Numbered from the stretch's first letter, positions 1 to 8,492 are shown. The stretch is DNA of 64,000 nucleotides from Cyanosarcina radialis HA8281-LM2 (GCA_019359615.1 JAHHHA010000005.1:233256-297255), one strand, 5' to 3'. Program-made: numbers and translations. Notes: a model not told the origin generated them from the sequence alone.

Positions 1-486
1 GGGATAGACGTAGCTATGCTGCGTCTATCTTTTTATGCGGATGAGCGCGATCGTCAAGTTTAATAGCAAATCCGGTTCTCATACCATCCATTGCTGCCCT
101 CACCCCCAACCCCTCTCCCACGGGAGAGGGGAGCCGCAGGCTCCTTTGAGGGGAAACCAGCTTTTGCTAAACGGATTTCGTATAAGTACCCGCTCCTATC
201 CCCCATGCCCATGCCCCATGCCCTATGCCCTATCTCCCTAATTATCTGAGTACATATACTCGATAGTTCGTACCGAGCAGTTTTTTTTGTAACACCTTTA
301 TACTTTTATGTTCGGAAGGGAACTCTAGAAGATATAGTTCCATCTTTGCTAATATCGGAGAATATAGAGTGGTCATTTTGTCAAACTTTTGTTATCTTTC
401 TTCATAAGAGAGGCATAAGTGCGGAAATTCCCCTCTAGATCTCGTATAACCTGTCAACCTTATTTACCGATATCAGGAGTCATACT
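1..486. repeat. Gene-free leader with palindromic repeats upstream of nblA
   Basis: No convincing gene. Bases 4-33 form a GACGTAGC/GCGTCTATC palindrome followed by a short T run, so it could terminate a gene that ends before the window. Bases 62-145 hold a C-rich repeat (CTCACCCCCAACCCCTCTCC with its inverted half GGGAGAGGGGAG), preceded by AATCCGGTTCT. The same unit with the same flank recurs inverted at about 55375-55447, and its core recurs at 50949-50986. Bases 196-235 are short CCCATGCCC-type tandem runs. Bases 241-486 are AT-rich leader and presumably contain the nblA promoter. A possible -10 (TATAAC, 445-450) is visible but I cannot pair it with a convincing -35. Confidence 0.6.
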
Positions 487-681
487 ATGTCCCAACCTAA
501 CGAACTATCACTAGAACAGCAGTTCAGCATCAAATCCTTTGAAACCCAGGTGCAAAACCTCGATCGCGAGCAAGCCCAACAATTTTTGGTGCAGCTTTAC
601 AGACAAATGATCGTCCAAGAAGCCACATACAAAAATCTGCTAAAGCACCAGTGGGGACTAGAACCTTACAAAGCGGAGTAG
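487..681 (+). CDS. nblA: Phycobilisome degradation protein NblA
   Basis: A 64-residue protein that reads as NblA, the small adaptor that triggers proteolysis of phycobilisomes during nutrient starvation. Family experience: NblA binds phycobiliprotein subunits and the Clp protease at the thylakoid surface. The family hallmark near the N-terminus, LSLEQQFSIKSFETQVQ, is present, followed by EQAQQFLVQLYRQM and a C-terminal LLKHQWG. The whole protein looks helical and has normal NblA length. The start is supported by AGGAG at 475-479, seven bases upstream. It stands alone, with a long AT-rich leader as expected for a stress-induced gene. A small AGGAGG/CCTCCT hairpin lies just downstream at 694-708. 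The family call is secure; which paralogue (nblA1/nblA2) cannot be told. Confidence 0.93.
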   Translation: MSQPNELSLEQQFSIKSFETQVQNLDREQAQQFLVQLYRQMIVQEATYKNLLKHQWGLEPYKAE

Positions 682-1012
682 TGCTTCTTTTACAGGAGGC
701 GACCTCCTTCTCTCGCTTGGTTCCAGCGTGGAAATGAGCCGGGGATGCTGGGGCGTCAACTTTAACTTCAAACTGCGGCTGAGCCAGCCAACTTAAAAGT
801 AAGTGTTAAATACCTTTGAATTTATTGCCCGTTTAAATAAAATTTAATTATTTAATTAATTATTCTTAAGAAAGAATCGATCGCTAGCAGTTCAAAAGCT
901 GCGGATTTACAAAACTTCTCGATTCGCGTTCTGCGGTAAATTCAAAACCTATTGCTCCAACTGTTTTATAGGCTACGATTGGAATAGCCCTATTACTGTT
1001 GGAGGTAATCTC
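682..1012. other. Intergenic region nblA to vWA gene
   Basis: No gene seen. It contains a short hairpin (AGGAGG-CGA-CCTCCT, 694-708) just after nblA, without a following T run, and a very AT-rich stretch at about 836-876 (TTTAATTATTTAATTAATTA). That stretch is a plausible promoter region for the vWA gene. A clear ribosome binding site GGAGG lies at 1001-1005 and serves the TTG start at 1013. Confidence 0.5.
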
Positions 1013-1618
1013 TTGGTTCAAGACCGCGATTACACCTTAATCATCGACAAAAGCGGCAGTATGTCTACCCCCGATCAAAAGGGGGGTAAGAGTCGCTGGG
1101 ATGCAGCGCAAGAGTCTACTTTAGCGCTAGCGAGAAAATGCGAACAATTCGATCCCGATGGGATTACGGTTTACTTATTTTCTGGCAGATTCAAACGCTA
1201 CGACGACGTTACCTCTAGCAGGGTGGCACAAATCTTCCAAGAAAACGAACCCTCTGGGACTACCGATCTAGCTGGGGTTTTACAAGATGCTACCAATAGT
1301 TACTTTCGCCGCAAAGCTGCCGGACAAAGTAAACCTAATGGTGAAACCATTTTGGTCATTACAGATGGGGAACCAGACGATCGCAAGGCAGTGATGCGAG
1401 TAATTATCGAAGCCTCTCGCCACATGGATCGAGATGAAGAGTTGGCAATTTCGCTGATTCAAGTTGGTAATGACAATACGGCAACTCGATTTTTGAAAGC
1501 GTTAGACGACGAACTCACGAGTGCCGGAGCTAAATTTGACCTGGTGGATACGATAACGCTTGAGGATATGGAAAACTTTACCTTAACTGAAGTTTTGCTC
1601 AATGCGATCGCCGATTGA
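1013..1618 (+). CDS. von Willebrand factor A domain protein (first of a tandem pair)
   Basis: A 201-residue protein that is essentially one vWA domain. The metal-ion-dependent adhesion site is intact: DKSGS (D12, S14, S16), a threonine in SGTTDL and an aspartate in ITDGEPDD. There is no signal peptide or membrane segment, so it is probably cytoplasmic, like TerY/TerD-neighbour vWA proteins. The start is TTG: GGAGG at 1001-1005 sits seven bases before it, and no better ATG precedes the DRDYTLIID strand. The next gene encodes a close paralogue, so the pair arose by tandem duplication. Substrate and partner are unknown; vWA domains usually mediate Mg2+-dependent protein contacts. No MoxR ATPase or Ter gene is adjacent. 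Confidence 0.85.
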   Translation: MVQDRDYTLIIDKSGSMSTPDQKGGKSRWDAAQESTLALARKCEQFDPDGITVYLFSGRFKRYDDVTSSRVAQIFQENEPSGTTDLAGVLQDATNSYFRRKAAGQSKPNGETILVITDGEPDDRKAVMRVIIEASRHMDRDEELAISLIQVGNDNTATRFLKALDDELTSAGAKFDLVDTITLEDMENFTLTEVLLNAIAD

Positions 1619-1650
1619 TACTAAATTCGCATTGATAACTCTGTTTATGA

Positions 1651-1699
1651 TGGCGGTTGAAACCGCAGCTACACGATCGAAGTCCGCCTGCGCGGACTA
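1651..1699. repeat. Interspersed repeat, GGCGGTTGAAACCGC family, copy 1
   Basis: The unit TGGCGGTTGAAACCGCAGCT continues through ACAC, six variable bases, then AGTCCGCCTGCGCGGACT. It contains two small palindromes (GCGGTTGAAACCGC and AGTCCGCCTGCGCGGACT). A near-identical copy lies at 13187-13234, inside the N-terminus of the pseudouridine synthase gene. Here it separates the two vWA genes and ends just before the second gene's ribosome binding site. Confidence 0.8.
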
Positions 1700-1709
1700 A
1701 AAGGAAACT

Positions 1710-2312
1710 ATGATGGAAAACCGCGATTACACCTTAATTATTGACAAAAGTGGTAGTATGTCTACCCCCGATCAGCCAGGGGGTAGAAGTCGTTGGGACG
1801 CAGCCCAAGAGTCTACTTTGGCGCTGGCGAGAAAATGCGAACAATTCGACCCGGATGGCATTACCGTTTACTTATTTTCTAGTAGATTCAAGCGGTACGA
1901 TAATGTTAACTCCAGCAAGGTCGCTCAAATTTTTCAGGAAAACGATCCGGCTGGTACTACTAACTTAGCTGCTGTCTTACAAGATGCTGCTAACAATTAC
2001 TTTCAAAAGAAAGCCGCAGGGCAAACGAAAACCGGGGAAACAATTGTAGTGATTACAGATGGGGAGCCAGACGATCGCAAAGGAGTAATGCGAGCGATTA
2101 TCGAAGCATCCCGTCAAATGGAACGAGATGAAGAATTAGCCATCTCGATGATTCAAGTCGGTTCGGACGCGACTGCCTCTCGCTTCTTAAAAGCTTTAGA
2201 TGATGAGTTGCAAGGTGCTGGAGCTAAGTTTGATATTTGCGACACGGTTACGATGGACGACATGGCAGATATGACCCTCGCTGAAGTCTTGCTCAATGCC
2301 GTGAGTGACTGA
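1710..2312 (+). CDS. von Willebrand factor A domain protein (second of a tandem pair)
   Basis: A 200-residue vWA protein, clearly a duplicate of the preceding gene: the two agree over nearly the full length, including DKSGSMSTPDQ, LALARKCEQFDPDGITVY and ITDGEPDDRK. All MIDAS residues are kept. Start: ATG at 1710 or the adjacent ATG at 1713, with AAGGAA just upstream; I cannot separate the two. Differences cluster in the C-terminal quarter (CDTVTMDDMADMTLAEV here versus VDTITLEDMENFTLTEV). It may be co-transcribed with the first copy, although a 49-base repeat sits between them. Cytoplasmic, partner unknown. The two copies may form a hetero-oligomer or be specialised for different partners; this is inference. 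Confidence 0.85.
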   Translation: MMENRDYTLIIDKSGSMSTPDQPGGRSRWDAAQESTLALARKCEQFDPDGITVYLFSSRFKRYDNVNSSKVAQIFQENDPAGTTNLAAVLQDAANNYFQKKAAGQTKTGETIVVITDGEPDDRKGVMRAIIEASRQMERDEELAISMIQVGSDATASRFLKALDDELQGAGAKFDICDTVTMDDMADMTLAEVLLNAVSD

Positions 2313-2342
2313 TATCAAATCCAGTCGATCGACCATAATTAA

Positions 2343-2416
2343 TGTAGGTTGGGTTGAACGGAGTGAAACCCAACATTCCGGGAGAGTTGGGTTTTGCTGC
2401 GCTCAACCCAACCTAC
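2343..2416. repeat. GTAGGTTGGGTT inverted repeat between convergent genes
   Basis: Two inverted arms: GTAGGTTGGGTTGAACGGAG with GAAACCCAAC, then GTTGGGTTTTGCTGCGCTCA with ACCCAACCTAC. They lie between the convergent vWA and hemC genes and can form a long hairpin, so the region may act as a bidirectional terminator. The same family recurs at 40881-40925 and 45967-46000. Confidence 0.75.
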
Positions 2417-2428
2417 GATCTCCTCTTC

Positions 2429-3400
2429 TTAAGCTCCGCGCTGAATCTGGGTGAAGATTTCATCTAGGATTTCCTGCGCCCCTTGTTGTCGCAACTTGTG
2501 GGCTAGTTCGATCCCCATTTGTTCGGCGTTAACCGCAGCGTCAGTAATGCTATCTTTGACCAATTGTTGGCCATCTAAACTGGCAACCAAACCGATCAAA
2601 GTCAGGTTATCGCCGTCAAAAGAAGTGTTAACTCCGATGGGAACTTGGCAACCGCCTTCTAATTCTCTTAAAAAAGCTCGCTCGGCATAGCAGCGTTGAG
2701 CGGTAGGCGTGTGTTCTAAAGCTTTGAGTAACTCCAACACTTCGGCATCGTCGCCGCGACATTCGATCCCCAGAGCGCCTTGCCCGACCGCGTGGAGAGA
2801 AACTTCGGCTGGAATGACTTGATGGACTCTATCGCCCATCCCCAATCTTTGCAAGCCAGCTACCGCTAAAATAATACCGTCGTACTCGCCAGCGTCTAGT
2901 TTGGCTAAGCGAGTATTCAAGTTACCTCGAACATCTTTAAACGTCAGATGGGGAAAGTAGTGACGCAGTTGTGCCAATCTTCGCAGGGAAGATGTGCCAA
3001 TGACTGCACCCGTTGGTAGGGTTGCCAGTTGTTTGTCTCGATGCTTTTCGTTGACTACCAGGGCATCAGCGGGGTTTTCCCGCTCGGTAACGCACCCCAA
3101 AACTAAGCCTGTTGGTAAGTTGGTGGGGAGATCTTTCAGAGAATGAACGGCAAAGTCGATCTCATTCTGGATCATGCCAGTTTCTAGTTCTTTGGTAAAT
3201 AGTCCCTTATCGCCGATCTTGGCTAGGGCGACATCTAAAATTTTGTCCCCTTGGGTACTCATCGTGTGTACTTCAAAGGTGCGATTGGGGAAATATTTCT
3301 GTAGTTGTTCTTGCACCCAATAAGTTTGGACCAGGGCCAATTGGCTTTTACGAGAACCGATGCGAATCGTGCGAGTAGGAGCAGAAATTGTTGGGGACAT
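2429..3400 (-). CDS. hemC: Porphobilinogen deaminase (hydroxymethylbilane synthase)
   Basis: HemC condenses four porphobilinogens into hydroxymethylbilane, the linear precursor of uroporphyrinogen III. It feeds heme, chlorophyll, phycobilin and siroheme synthesis in the cytosol. Landmarks: N-terminal [48 protein letters not shown]; and the dipyrromethane-cofactor cysteine in [12 protein letters not shown] prefer the ATG at 3400 (protein starts [15 protein letters not shown], 323 residues), because a start 12 codons further upstream adds only a non-conserved tail. Length then fits the family. It is convergent with the vWA pair, with a hairpin-forming repeat between them. Confidence 0.95.
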   Translation of the reverse strand: MSPTISAPTRTIRIGSRKSQLALVQTYWVQEQLQKYFPNRTFEVHTMSTQGDKILDVALAKIGDKGLFTKELETGMIQNEIDFAVHSLKDLPTNLPTGLVLGCVTERENPADALVVNEKHRDKQLATLPTGAVIGTSSLRRLAQLRHYFPHLTFKDVRGNLNTRLAKLDAGEYDGIILAVAGLQRLGMGDRVHQVIPAEVSLHAVGQGALGIECRGDDAEVLELLKALEHTPTAQRCYAERAFLRELEGGCQVPIGVNTSFDGDNLTLIGLVASLDGQQLVKDSITDAAVNAEQMGIELAHKLRQQGAQEILDEIFTQIQRGA

Positions 3401-3874
3401 AAGAGCGATCGAGCTTGGTGGAGCAAAAAAAGTCACCTATTCTAGGCTACCGCAGGAGGTGATGAGTTTAGTTAATGGAAGGGCAGCATTTGCGATCGAT
3501 CTCGACCTCGCACGCGGATGTTATTGCCCAAATGCTCGGCCCGTCCGAAGTTTGGTTAATTTGGCAACTGTAAAATTGACTTTCGAGCTATTGTTATTCA
3601 GTAAGAGAAAATTAGTCTTTTTGTAGTTGTCGAATTCCTATCTCTCGGTAGGGAAAAGTAAGACTGCCGAACTAGCCGAGTATTTAGCCTAGCGGCTGCG
3701 AGACTTGGGTGTTAAACCTGAAGTTTAAAAGTTAAAAAAGAAAGTTCAAAATTATATTTAGGTGGTATCTCCGGAATCTGCTTTTACTCTATTGGATATA
3801 ATAAAAAAACGTTCCTTTCCAGTCTTGAATTACCCCGAACAGCCGATCTAAACATCTTTTGAGGAGAAAGCTAG
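3401..3874. other. Intergenic/promoter region between hemC and the Hsp70 operon
   Basis: Divergent spacer that must hold the promoters of hemC (minus) and of the three-gene chaperone unit (plus). I see no gene: apparent reading frames here are antisense or low-complexity. AT-rich tracts lie at about 3725-3770 and 3790-3812. GAGGAG at 3861-3866 is the ribosome binding site for the gene starting at 3875. No CIRCE-like inverted repeat (TTAGCACTC-N9-GAGTGCTAA) is visible. Confidence 0.5.
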
Positions 3875-4714
3875 ATGCGCTCTGACAGAAGCCATAGTGT
3901 CAATGAATTTAAAAAGTTATTTCCTAATTACGCCGCCGGAATTCTATTGTTACTGGCAGCGATCGCAGTATTTTTGTTAGGTTTATTCCCGCATTCAACG
4001 ACTGACGATCGATTTGTCATTGCGGCAATTTTATTCGTTGGTGCTTGTGTTTTACTCGCTTGGACTCATCAACAAAATATCGAGCATAGCTATTTAGAAA
4101 GCTTGCCTAAATCGATCGACGAGATCAAAAAAGTCGGTCGAGAATATTATAAAAATACGGCAGCAATTCAAGATAATAGTGTATTCGTTAAGGAGCTATA
4201 CGAAAAAATCGATCGATCTGATAATGGACTAATAGAGCTAAGAAAATATTTAGAAGAATTACTGATAAAGCAGCGACAAGAAAATGGCAATCTGCAACGC
4301 AAGATAGAAAGTTGGCAAACAGCAGCGATCGGTTTCTTTCAAATGTTGGAACGAGCTATAGATTACGAGAAAAAAGAAAAAAATAAACGTCTTTTGGAGA
4401 AAATTATAACTGAGTTTGAACGCAGTTTAATGAATTTAGGACTAGAGCGGATAATTCCTCAAGTTAACGAACCGATAAACGAGATCTTCCACGAAGTCGT
4501 CGATGAAATAGAGTCAAATGAAGTCGTTTCAGGTACTATTTTAAAATGCTACAGTTGGGGTTATCGAATTGGGGATACCGTGTTGGACAGGGCGCAGGTA
4601 GCTTTGGCCCAGTCGCTAGAAGATCGAGAACCAGCGATTCTACCTGCTGAAAGCCAAGCTGAAGAAAATGAATCGATCGCCGCTGCAAACGAATTAGAAA
4701 TAACAGGACAATAA
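3875..4714 (+). CDS. Membrane-anchored GrpE-like protein
   Basis: A 279-residue protein with two hydrophobic segments near the N-terminus (about residues 19-39 and 46-63), then a long charged helical region (about 75-145). The C-terminal domain (about 150-262) looks like the GrpE head: FFQMLERAIDYE corresponds to the GrpE dimer-helix end. NLGLERIIP, then IFHEVVDEIESNE, then GTILKCYSWGYRI, then DTVLDRAQVALAQ match the GrpE beta domain (usual HEAV, GTV, GY, RVLRPA-V-V pattern). Inference: a nucleotide-exchange factor fixed to a membrane, serving the Hsp70 encoded three bases downstream. Canonical GrpE has no membrane segments. GAGGAG precedes the start. Confidence is high for topology and moderate for GrpE homology. 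Confidence 0.72.
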   Translation: MRSDRSHSVNEFKKLFPNYAAGILLLLAAIAVFLLGLFPHSTTDDRFVIAAILFVGACVLLAWTHQQNIEHSYLESLPKSIDEIKKVGREYYKNTAAIQDNSVFVKELYEKIDRSDNGLIELRKYLEELLIKQRQENGNLQRKIESWQTAAIGFFQMLERAIDYEKKEKNKRLLEKIITEFERSLMNLGLERIIPQVNEPINEIFHEVVDEIESNEVVSGTILKCYSWGYRIGDTVLDRAQVALAQSLEDREPAILPAESQAEENESIAAANELEITGQ

Positions 4715-4717
4715 CCC

Positions 4718-6460
4718 ATGGATATGAATAAAAATTATGCTATTGGTATCGATCTCGGAACGTCTACTTCCGAAATTTGCGTATATAGAAACGACGAACC
4801 ATTTCCGATTGGCGATCCTAATTGGCGATCGCCGATCGTCCCTTCACTAATTGCCATTAACAAAAAAGGCGAATTATTAATAGGAGAAGAGGCACGCGGT
4901 TTAGTAGATGTATCCGGGCAAGGCATCCGCGAAATCAAACGCAAAATGGGAACTGGAGAAACGATTAAGCTGCTCGATCGAGAGTATCGCCCGGAAGAAG
5001 TTTCCGCTTTAATTCTTCGCAAGCTCAAAGAAAATGCTGAAGAAGCTTTAGGAATTACCATTGAAGAAGTGGTGCTATCGGTTCCAGCTAACTTTCCCGA
5101 TGCTGCTAGACAAGCTACCCTCAATGCTGGCGAATTAGCCGGACTCAAAATTATGCGCTTGATCAACGAGCCAACAGCCGCTGCCCTAGCTTTTGGAATT
5201 AAAAATATTGGCGTTGAAGAACAATTGGCAATTTTTGACTTCGGTGGGGGAACACTAGATATAACTATCTTAGAGATGGTGGCTGGTGTCCTTGATGTCA
5301 GGTGCAGTTTTGGCAACCCTCAACTAGGGGGTAAAGATTTTGATGAAGCAATGATGACTTTACTGCTGCAAAAATTAGAAGCTGTTAACCCAGGAGTAGA
5401 AATTTCTGATATTGCTTATCGGGCACTGAAGGAAGTAGCAGAGAAAACGAAAAAGGCACTTTCGACAGATAGCTTTCATCGAGTGAGAGTCCCTTATTTT
5501 GCCACTTGCAACGGTAAATCGATCGATTTAGACGTGGAAGTGACGCGGGCAGAATTCGAGATGGCAATCGCTCCTTTATTGGAACAAGCTAGAGAGTGCA
5601 TCCGGCAAGCGCTAGCTGCCAGACAACTGCGTCCGAGCGCGATCGATCGCATCTTACTCGTAGGAGGAACGACTTATATCCCAGCGGTGCGGGAATTAGT
5701 CACAGAAATGTTTGGCAAAGAACCAAAAGCTGATGTCAACCCCGATTTAGCCGTAGGAATTGGCGCTGCGATTCAAGCAGCACTAGCTCAAGGTTTAATT
5801 AATGAAGAATCTGGAGTTATTCTCACCGATGTGGCTCCTTTTGGCTTGGGAATCGATATCGTTACCAGAATCGGCGGGCAATATATATTAACGTACGAAC
5901 CTTTAATTCAACCAAACACGACAATTCCCTACTCTACCAAGAAAACTTATCGCTTGCTCCACGCCGAACAAGAGCAAGTAGAAATTCGCCTTTATCAAGA
6001 TAATACGGGCAAAGCTAAATTACCCAGCGAAACCATCTACACCGGAATTTCTGGCGAAATTATCGATATTCCTCCCGCCGCTGATGGCAATGCCTATCCT
6101 ATAGAAGTCGAATTTTCTTACGATATCAATGGCATAGCTAAGTTAAAAGCGACGATATCTGGAACTAGTAAAAGTATAGAAATTACCTACGATCGCTCTC
6201 CCCAACGGATGGATGTTCAAGACAAATTTAACGCCACTGCACGAATTAAAGATTTATGGAAACAAAATGCTAGAGCGAAACAGTATGAAGCCGTGATTAA
6301 CAAAGCCGAACGATTTCTCTCCACTATTCCCCCTCAAGAAAGAGAACCTTTATCTCAAATCGCGATCGATCTTAAAGTTGCCCTCGCTACTGACAACGTA
6401 GAACAAATTGAAAAATGGGGAAATATTTTAGTAGATACCATGTTTGAAATGGGATTGTAA
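4718..6460 (+). CDS. Divergent Hsp70 (DnaK-like) chaperone
   Basis: A 580-residue Hsp70-family ATPase. Nucleotide-binding landmarks: IGIDLGTSTSEI (phosphate 1), VLSVPANFPDAARQA, NEPTAAALAFG, FDFGGGTLDITIL (phosphate 2), and ILLVGGTTYIPAVRELV (adenosine). The hydrophobic linker region is VILTDVAPFGLGIDIVTR, followed by a beta substrate domain (TYRLLHAEQEQVEIRLYQD) and a short helical lid ending near residue 580. DnaK is usually 630-640 residues, so lid and tail are reduced, and there is no EEVD-like end. ATG at 4718 is used; ATG at 4724 is also possible. It lies three bases after the GrpE-like gene, almost certainly in the same transcript. Probably a specialised rather than general DnaK. Confidence 0.92.
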   Translation: MDMNKNYAIGIDLGTSTSEICVYRNDEPFPIGDPNWRSPIVPSLIAINKKGELLIGEEARGLVDVSGQGIREIKRKMGTGETIKLLDREYRPEEVSALILRKLKENAEEALGITIEEVVLSVPANFPDAARQATLNAGELAGLKIMRLINEPTAAALAFGIKNIGVEEQLAIFDFGGGTLDITILEMVAGVLDVRCSFGNPQLGGKDFDEAMMTLLLQKLEAVNPGVEISDIAYRALKEVAEKTKKALSTDSFHRVRVPYFATCNGKSIDLDVEVTRAEFEMAIAPLLEQARECIRQALAARQLRPSAIDRILLVGGTTYIPAVRELVTEMFGKEPKADVNPDLAVGIGAAIQAALAQGLINEESGVILTDVAPFGLGIDIVTRIGGQYILTYEPLIQPNTTIPYSTKKTYRLLHAEQEQVEIRLYQDNTGKAKLPSETIYTGISGEIIDIPPAADGNAYPIEVEFSYDINGIAKLKATISGTSKSIEITYDRSPQRMDVQDKFNATARIKDLWKQNARAKQYEAVINKAERFLSTIPPQEREPLSQIAIDLKVALATDNVEQIEKWGNILVDTMFEMGL

Positions 6461-6507
6461 ATTATGAGTTTGATTTTTAACTTTTGACTTTTGACTTTTG
6501 CTATATT

Positions 6508-7821
6508 ATGGTTTACGAACTATATCAAACCCTCGAAGTATCGCCTCAAGCCGAGCTAGAAGAAATTCGGCGCTCTTACTATCGGCTAGTCCGAAAATAT
6601 TCGCCAGAAAGACATCCAGAACGATTTCAAGTCATCCGAGAAGCTTATGAAACGCTCTCAGATAAGCAAGCGAGGCAAAATTACGATGCCCTGCAAAAAT
6701 ATGGCGATGAAATTCAAGTTCTGATCGAGCAAGCTGAAGCTTGCATGAGTGAAGAAAAGTGGACGATGGCGATCGATTTGTTAAAACGCATTCTTACTTT
6801 AGCACCTGGTGCAGATGCGGCTCGCAATCGTTTAGGGATTTGCTATATTCATAGCAAGAATTGGGACTTTGCAGTTAAAGTGTTTCGTGCCTTAACCAAA
6901 ATTAATCCCCACGTTCCGCTTTATTGGTTGAATTTTGGTTATGCCTACAAGCAGCAAGCCGATATTTTAGATAACGAAGATTATCGGCGAGGGCAATTGT
7001 ACCATCAGGCTCGCGAATGCTTTCAAGTATGTACCAAGCTAGAATCTTTCAATCCAGAACCTTATGTAGAAATAGCTCGTACCTATTTAGAAGAAAGTAA
7101 TTATGCTGAATCTTTAGTTTGGTCCGAACGTGCAATTGGTGCTGACGGTAAAACTGATTTTCAAGATTTTGATACTCTATTTTTTATTTGTATTATTTAC
7201 TGGCGGAGCGGCGAGTTTGCCCATATCGATCGCACCGCCCAAAGAATTATTTCTTTATTACCTGCTAATGATGATGCCCGTAAATATGCCGCAGCCAGAT
7301 TTTTTAATATGGGTTTAGACATATTTAAATTCGGCGTTAAACAAGTTAATTATAGTTTGTTTAGAGCGGCATCTAAATTTCTCAAAGCAGCTAAAGACTT
7401 TGACCCTAACGATATTGAAATCAAAGATTTATATCAAAATGTTGAATTAATGGTTGCGGGAGTAGATAGCTTGGAAATAATTAGACAAGATTCTACGATC
7501 GTCAATGAATTAAAAAGTTTGTGCGAATTTATTTTAGCCGATCGCTGCTATTATTTTGAATCTGATGAAGAGAAGAACAAAATCTACGATCGCCTGATGG
7601 AAGAAATTTTTGCTAATCCACCTAACTTGATTCTAGATTCAGTCAAGAAAATCAAATATAACTATCTAGCGATCTATCAGCTAAATAGCGACCTATTCGG
7701 GCAAATCGAACAGGCTATTTATCAGTGGTATACCCACCAGTCTTCTGGCAATTACAACTCTTTTTCAGGAATCGGCAAGGAAATTGCTTCAACTTTAAAA
7801 AAATGGCTGAAGTGGCGGTAA
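6508..7821 (+). CDS. J-domain protein with TPR repeats and altered HPD motif
   Basis: A 437-residue protein. An N-terminal J-like domain (about residues 1-62) has helix II SYYRLVRKY and helix III/IV FQVIREAYETLSDKQARQNYDAL. The invariant HPD tripeptide is replaced by S32-P33-E34. TPR-like helices follow (about 78-260; for example AARNRLGICYIHSKNWDFAV), then a long helical C-terminus. The start is ATG 6508, because the upstream 24 bases are a CTTTTGACTTTTGACTTTTG tandem run and MVYELYQTLEV is the usual J-domain opening. It lies 47 bases after the Hsp70 gene, so probably in the same transcript. Family knowledge: HPD is needed to stimulate Hsp70 ATPase, so this may be a client- or membrane-recruiting J-like protein. 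No transmembrane segment is obvious. Confidence 0.8.
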   Translation: MVYELYQTLEVSPQAELEEIRRSYYRLVRKYSPERHPERFQVIREAYETLSDKQARQNYDALQKYGDEIQVLIEQAEACMSEEKWTMAIDLLKRILTLAPGADAARNRLGICYIHSKNWDFAVKVFRALTKINPHVPLYWLNFGYAYKQQADILDNEDYRRGQLYHQARECFQVCTKLESFNPEPYVEIARTYLEESNYAESLVWSERAIGADGKTDFQDFDTLFFICIIYWRSGEFAHIDRTAQRIISLLPANDDARKYAAARFFNMGLDIFKFGVKQVNYSLFRAASKFLKAAKDFDPNDIEIKDLYQNVELMVAGVDSLEIIRQDSTIVNELKSLCEFILADRCYYFESDEEKNKIYDRLMEEIFANPPNLILDSVKKIKYNYLAIYQLNSDLFGQIEQAIYQWYTHQSSGNYNSFSGIGKEIASTLKKWLKWR

Positions 7822-7822
7822 A

Positions 7823-7870
7823 AGACAGAAGTTCAGGAGTGCAGAAGTTCAGAAGTTCAGAATTCACAAA
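7823..7870. repeat. AGAAGTTCAG-type tandem repeat
   Basis: Short STRR-like run (GAAGTTCAGGAGTGCAGAAG followed by TTCAGAAGTTCAG) between the convergent J-domain and response-regulator genes. Related runs occur at 38807-38830 and 51341-51370. Confidence 0.6.
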
Positions 7871-7913
7871 GCAAAAGTTAAAATCCTTCTCTTCTGTCCG
7901 TCTGTAACTCAAA

Positions 7914-8492
7914 TTAGCTCATTCTCTGCTTGACCAGCATCATCAGTTGGCTGACTTGCTTTTTCAACAAGTCGATTTCTCCTTGCATGGTTTCATTTTT
8001 TTGAGTTAATCTTTGCACTACAGCTTTTAATTGCTGAATTTCTTCTGCGGCTGCGTGGGGAATCGATCCTCCTAAATTGCGATCGCTAGACCGATTGGCT
8101 AATTTTTGATGCCGCAACTTGGCTTTAGAAGCTGCCGCTCTAATTGCTGAGATTAAAGCTTTTTGGTCGAAAGGCTTTTCAATAAACTCAAAATATTCTT
8201 CCAGATTGGGAATTTTATTGACGATCTCAGCTTTCCGACCCGACATGACGATTAAAGGAGTAGCTTGAACTTCTCGATCTGTTTCTAGTTGTTCTAAAAC
8301 TTCCCAACCATTCATGCGGGGCATGAAGCAATCTAACAAAATTAAGTGCGGACGTTCTTGGCGAATGAGATTTAGCCCTTGAATGCCGTCTTGAGCTTCT
8401 AAAACATCAAAGGTATTATGAGGGAGCATTTCTCGGATTTGCATCCGAATCACTTTGCCGTCATCAACAATTAGGACTTTTTGTTTTGCCAT
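7914..8492 (-). CDS. Response regulator with C-terminal coiled coil
   Basis: A 192-residue protein. The receiver domain (about residues 4-125) has acidic pocket D10/D11, phospho-acceptor D54 (LILLDCFMPRMNG), serine S84 (VMSG) and K106 (EKPFD). The C-terminal part (about 148-190) is a predicted coiled coil (EEIQQLKAVVQRLTQKNETM) instead of a DNA-binding domain. Output is therefore likely by protein contact or dimerisation, as in CheY/PatA-type cyanobacterial regulators. No kinase gene is adjacent. It diverges from the pentapeptide-repeat gene. Partner and pathway unknown. Confidence 0.88.
   Translation of the reverse strand: MAKQKVLIVDDGKVIRMQIREMLPHNTFDVLEAQDGIQGLNLIRQERPHLILLDCFMPRMNGWEVLEQLETDREVQATPLIVMSGRKAEIVNKIPNLEEYFEFIEKPFDQKALISAIRAAASKAKLRHQKLANRSSDRNLGGSIPHAAAEEIQQLKAVVQRLTQKNETMQGEIDLLKKQVSQLMMLVKQRMS

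Noticed and set aside
35..241. 68-codon open frame at the left edge
   Set aside because: It runs through the CTCACCCCCAACCCC repeat and a CCCATGCCC tandem run and has no ribosome site.
4735..5316. 193-codon minus-strand open frame within the Hsp70 gene
   Set aside because: Antisense shadow of a conserved coding region; the plus-strand frame carries all the Hsp70 motifs.
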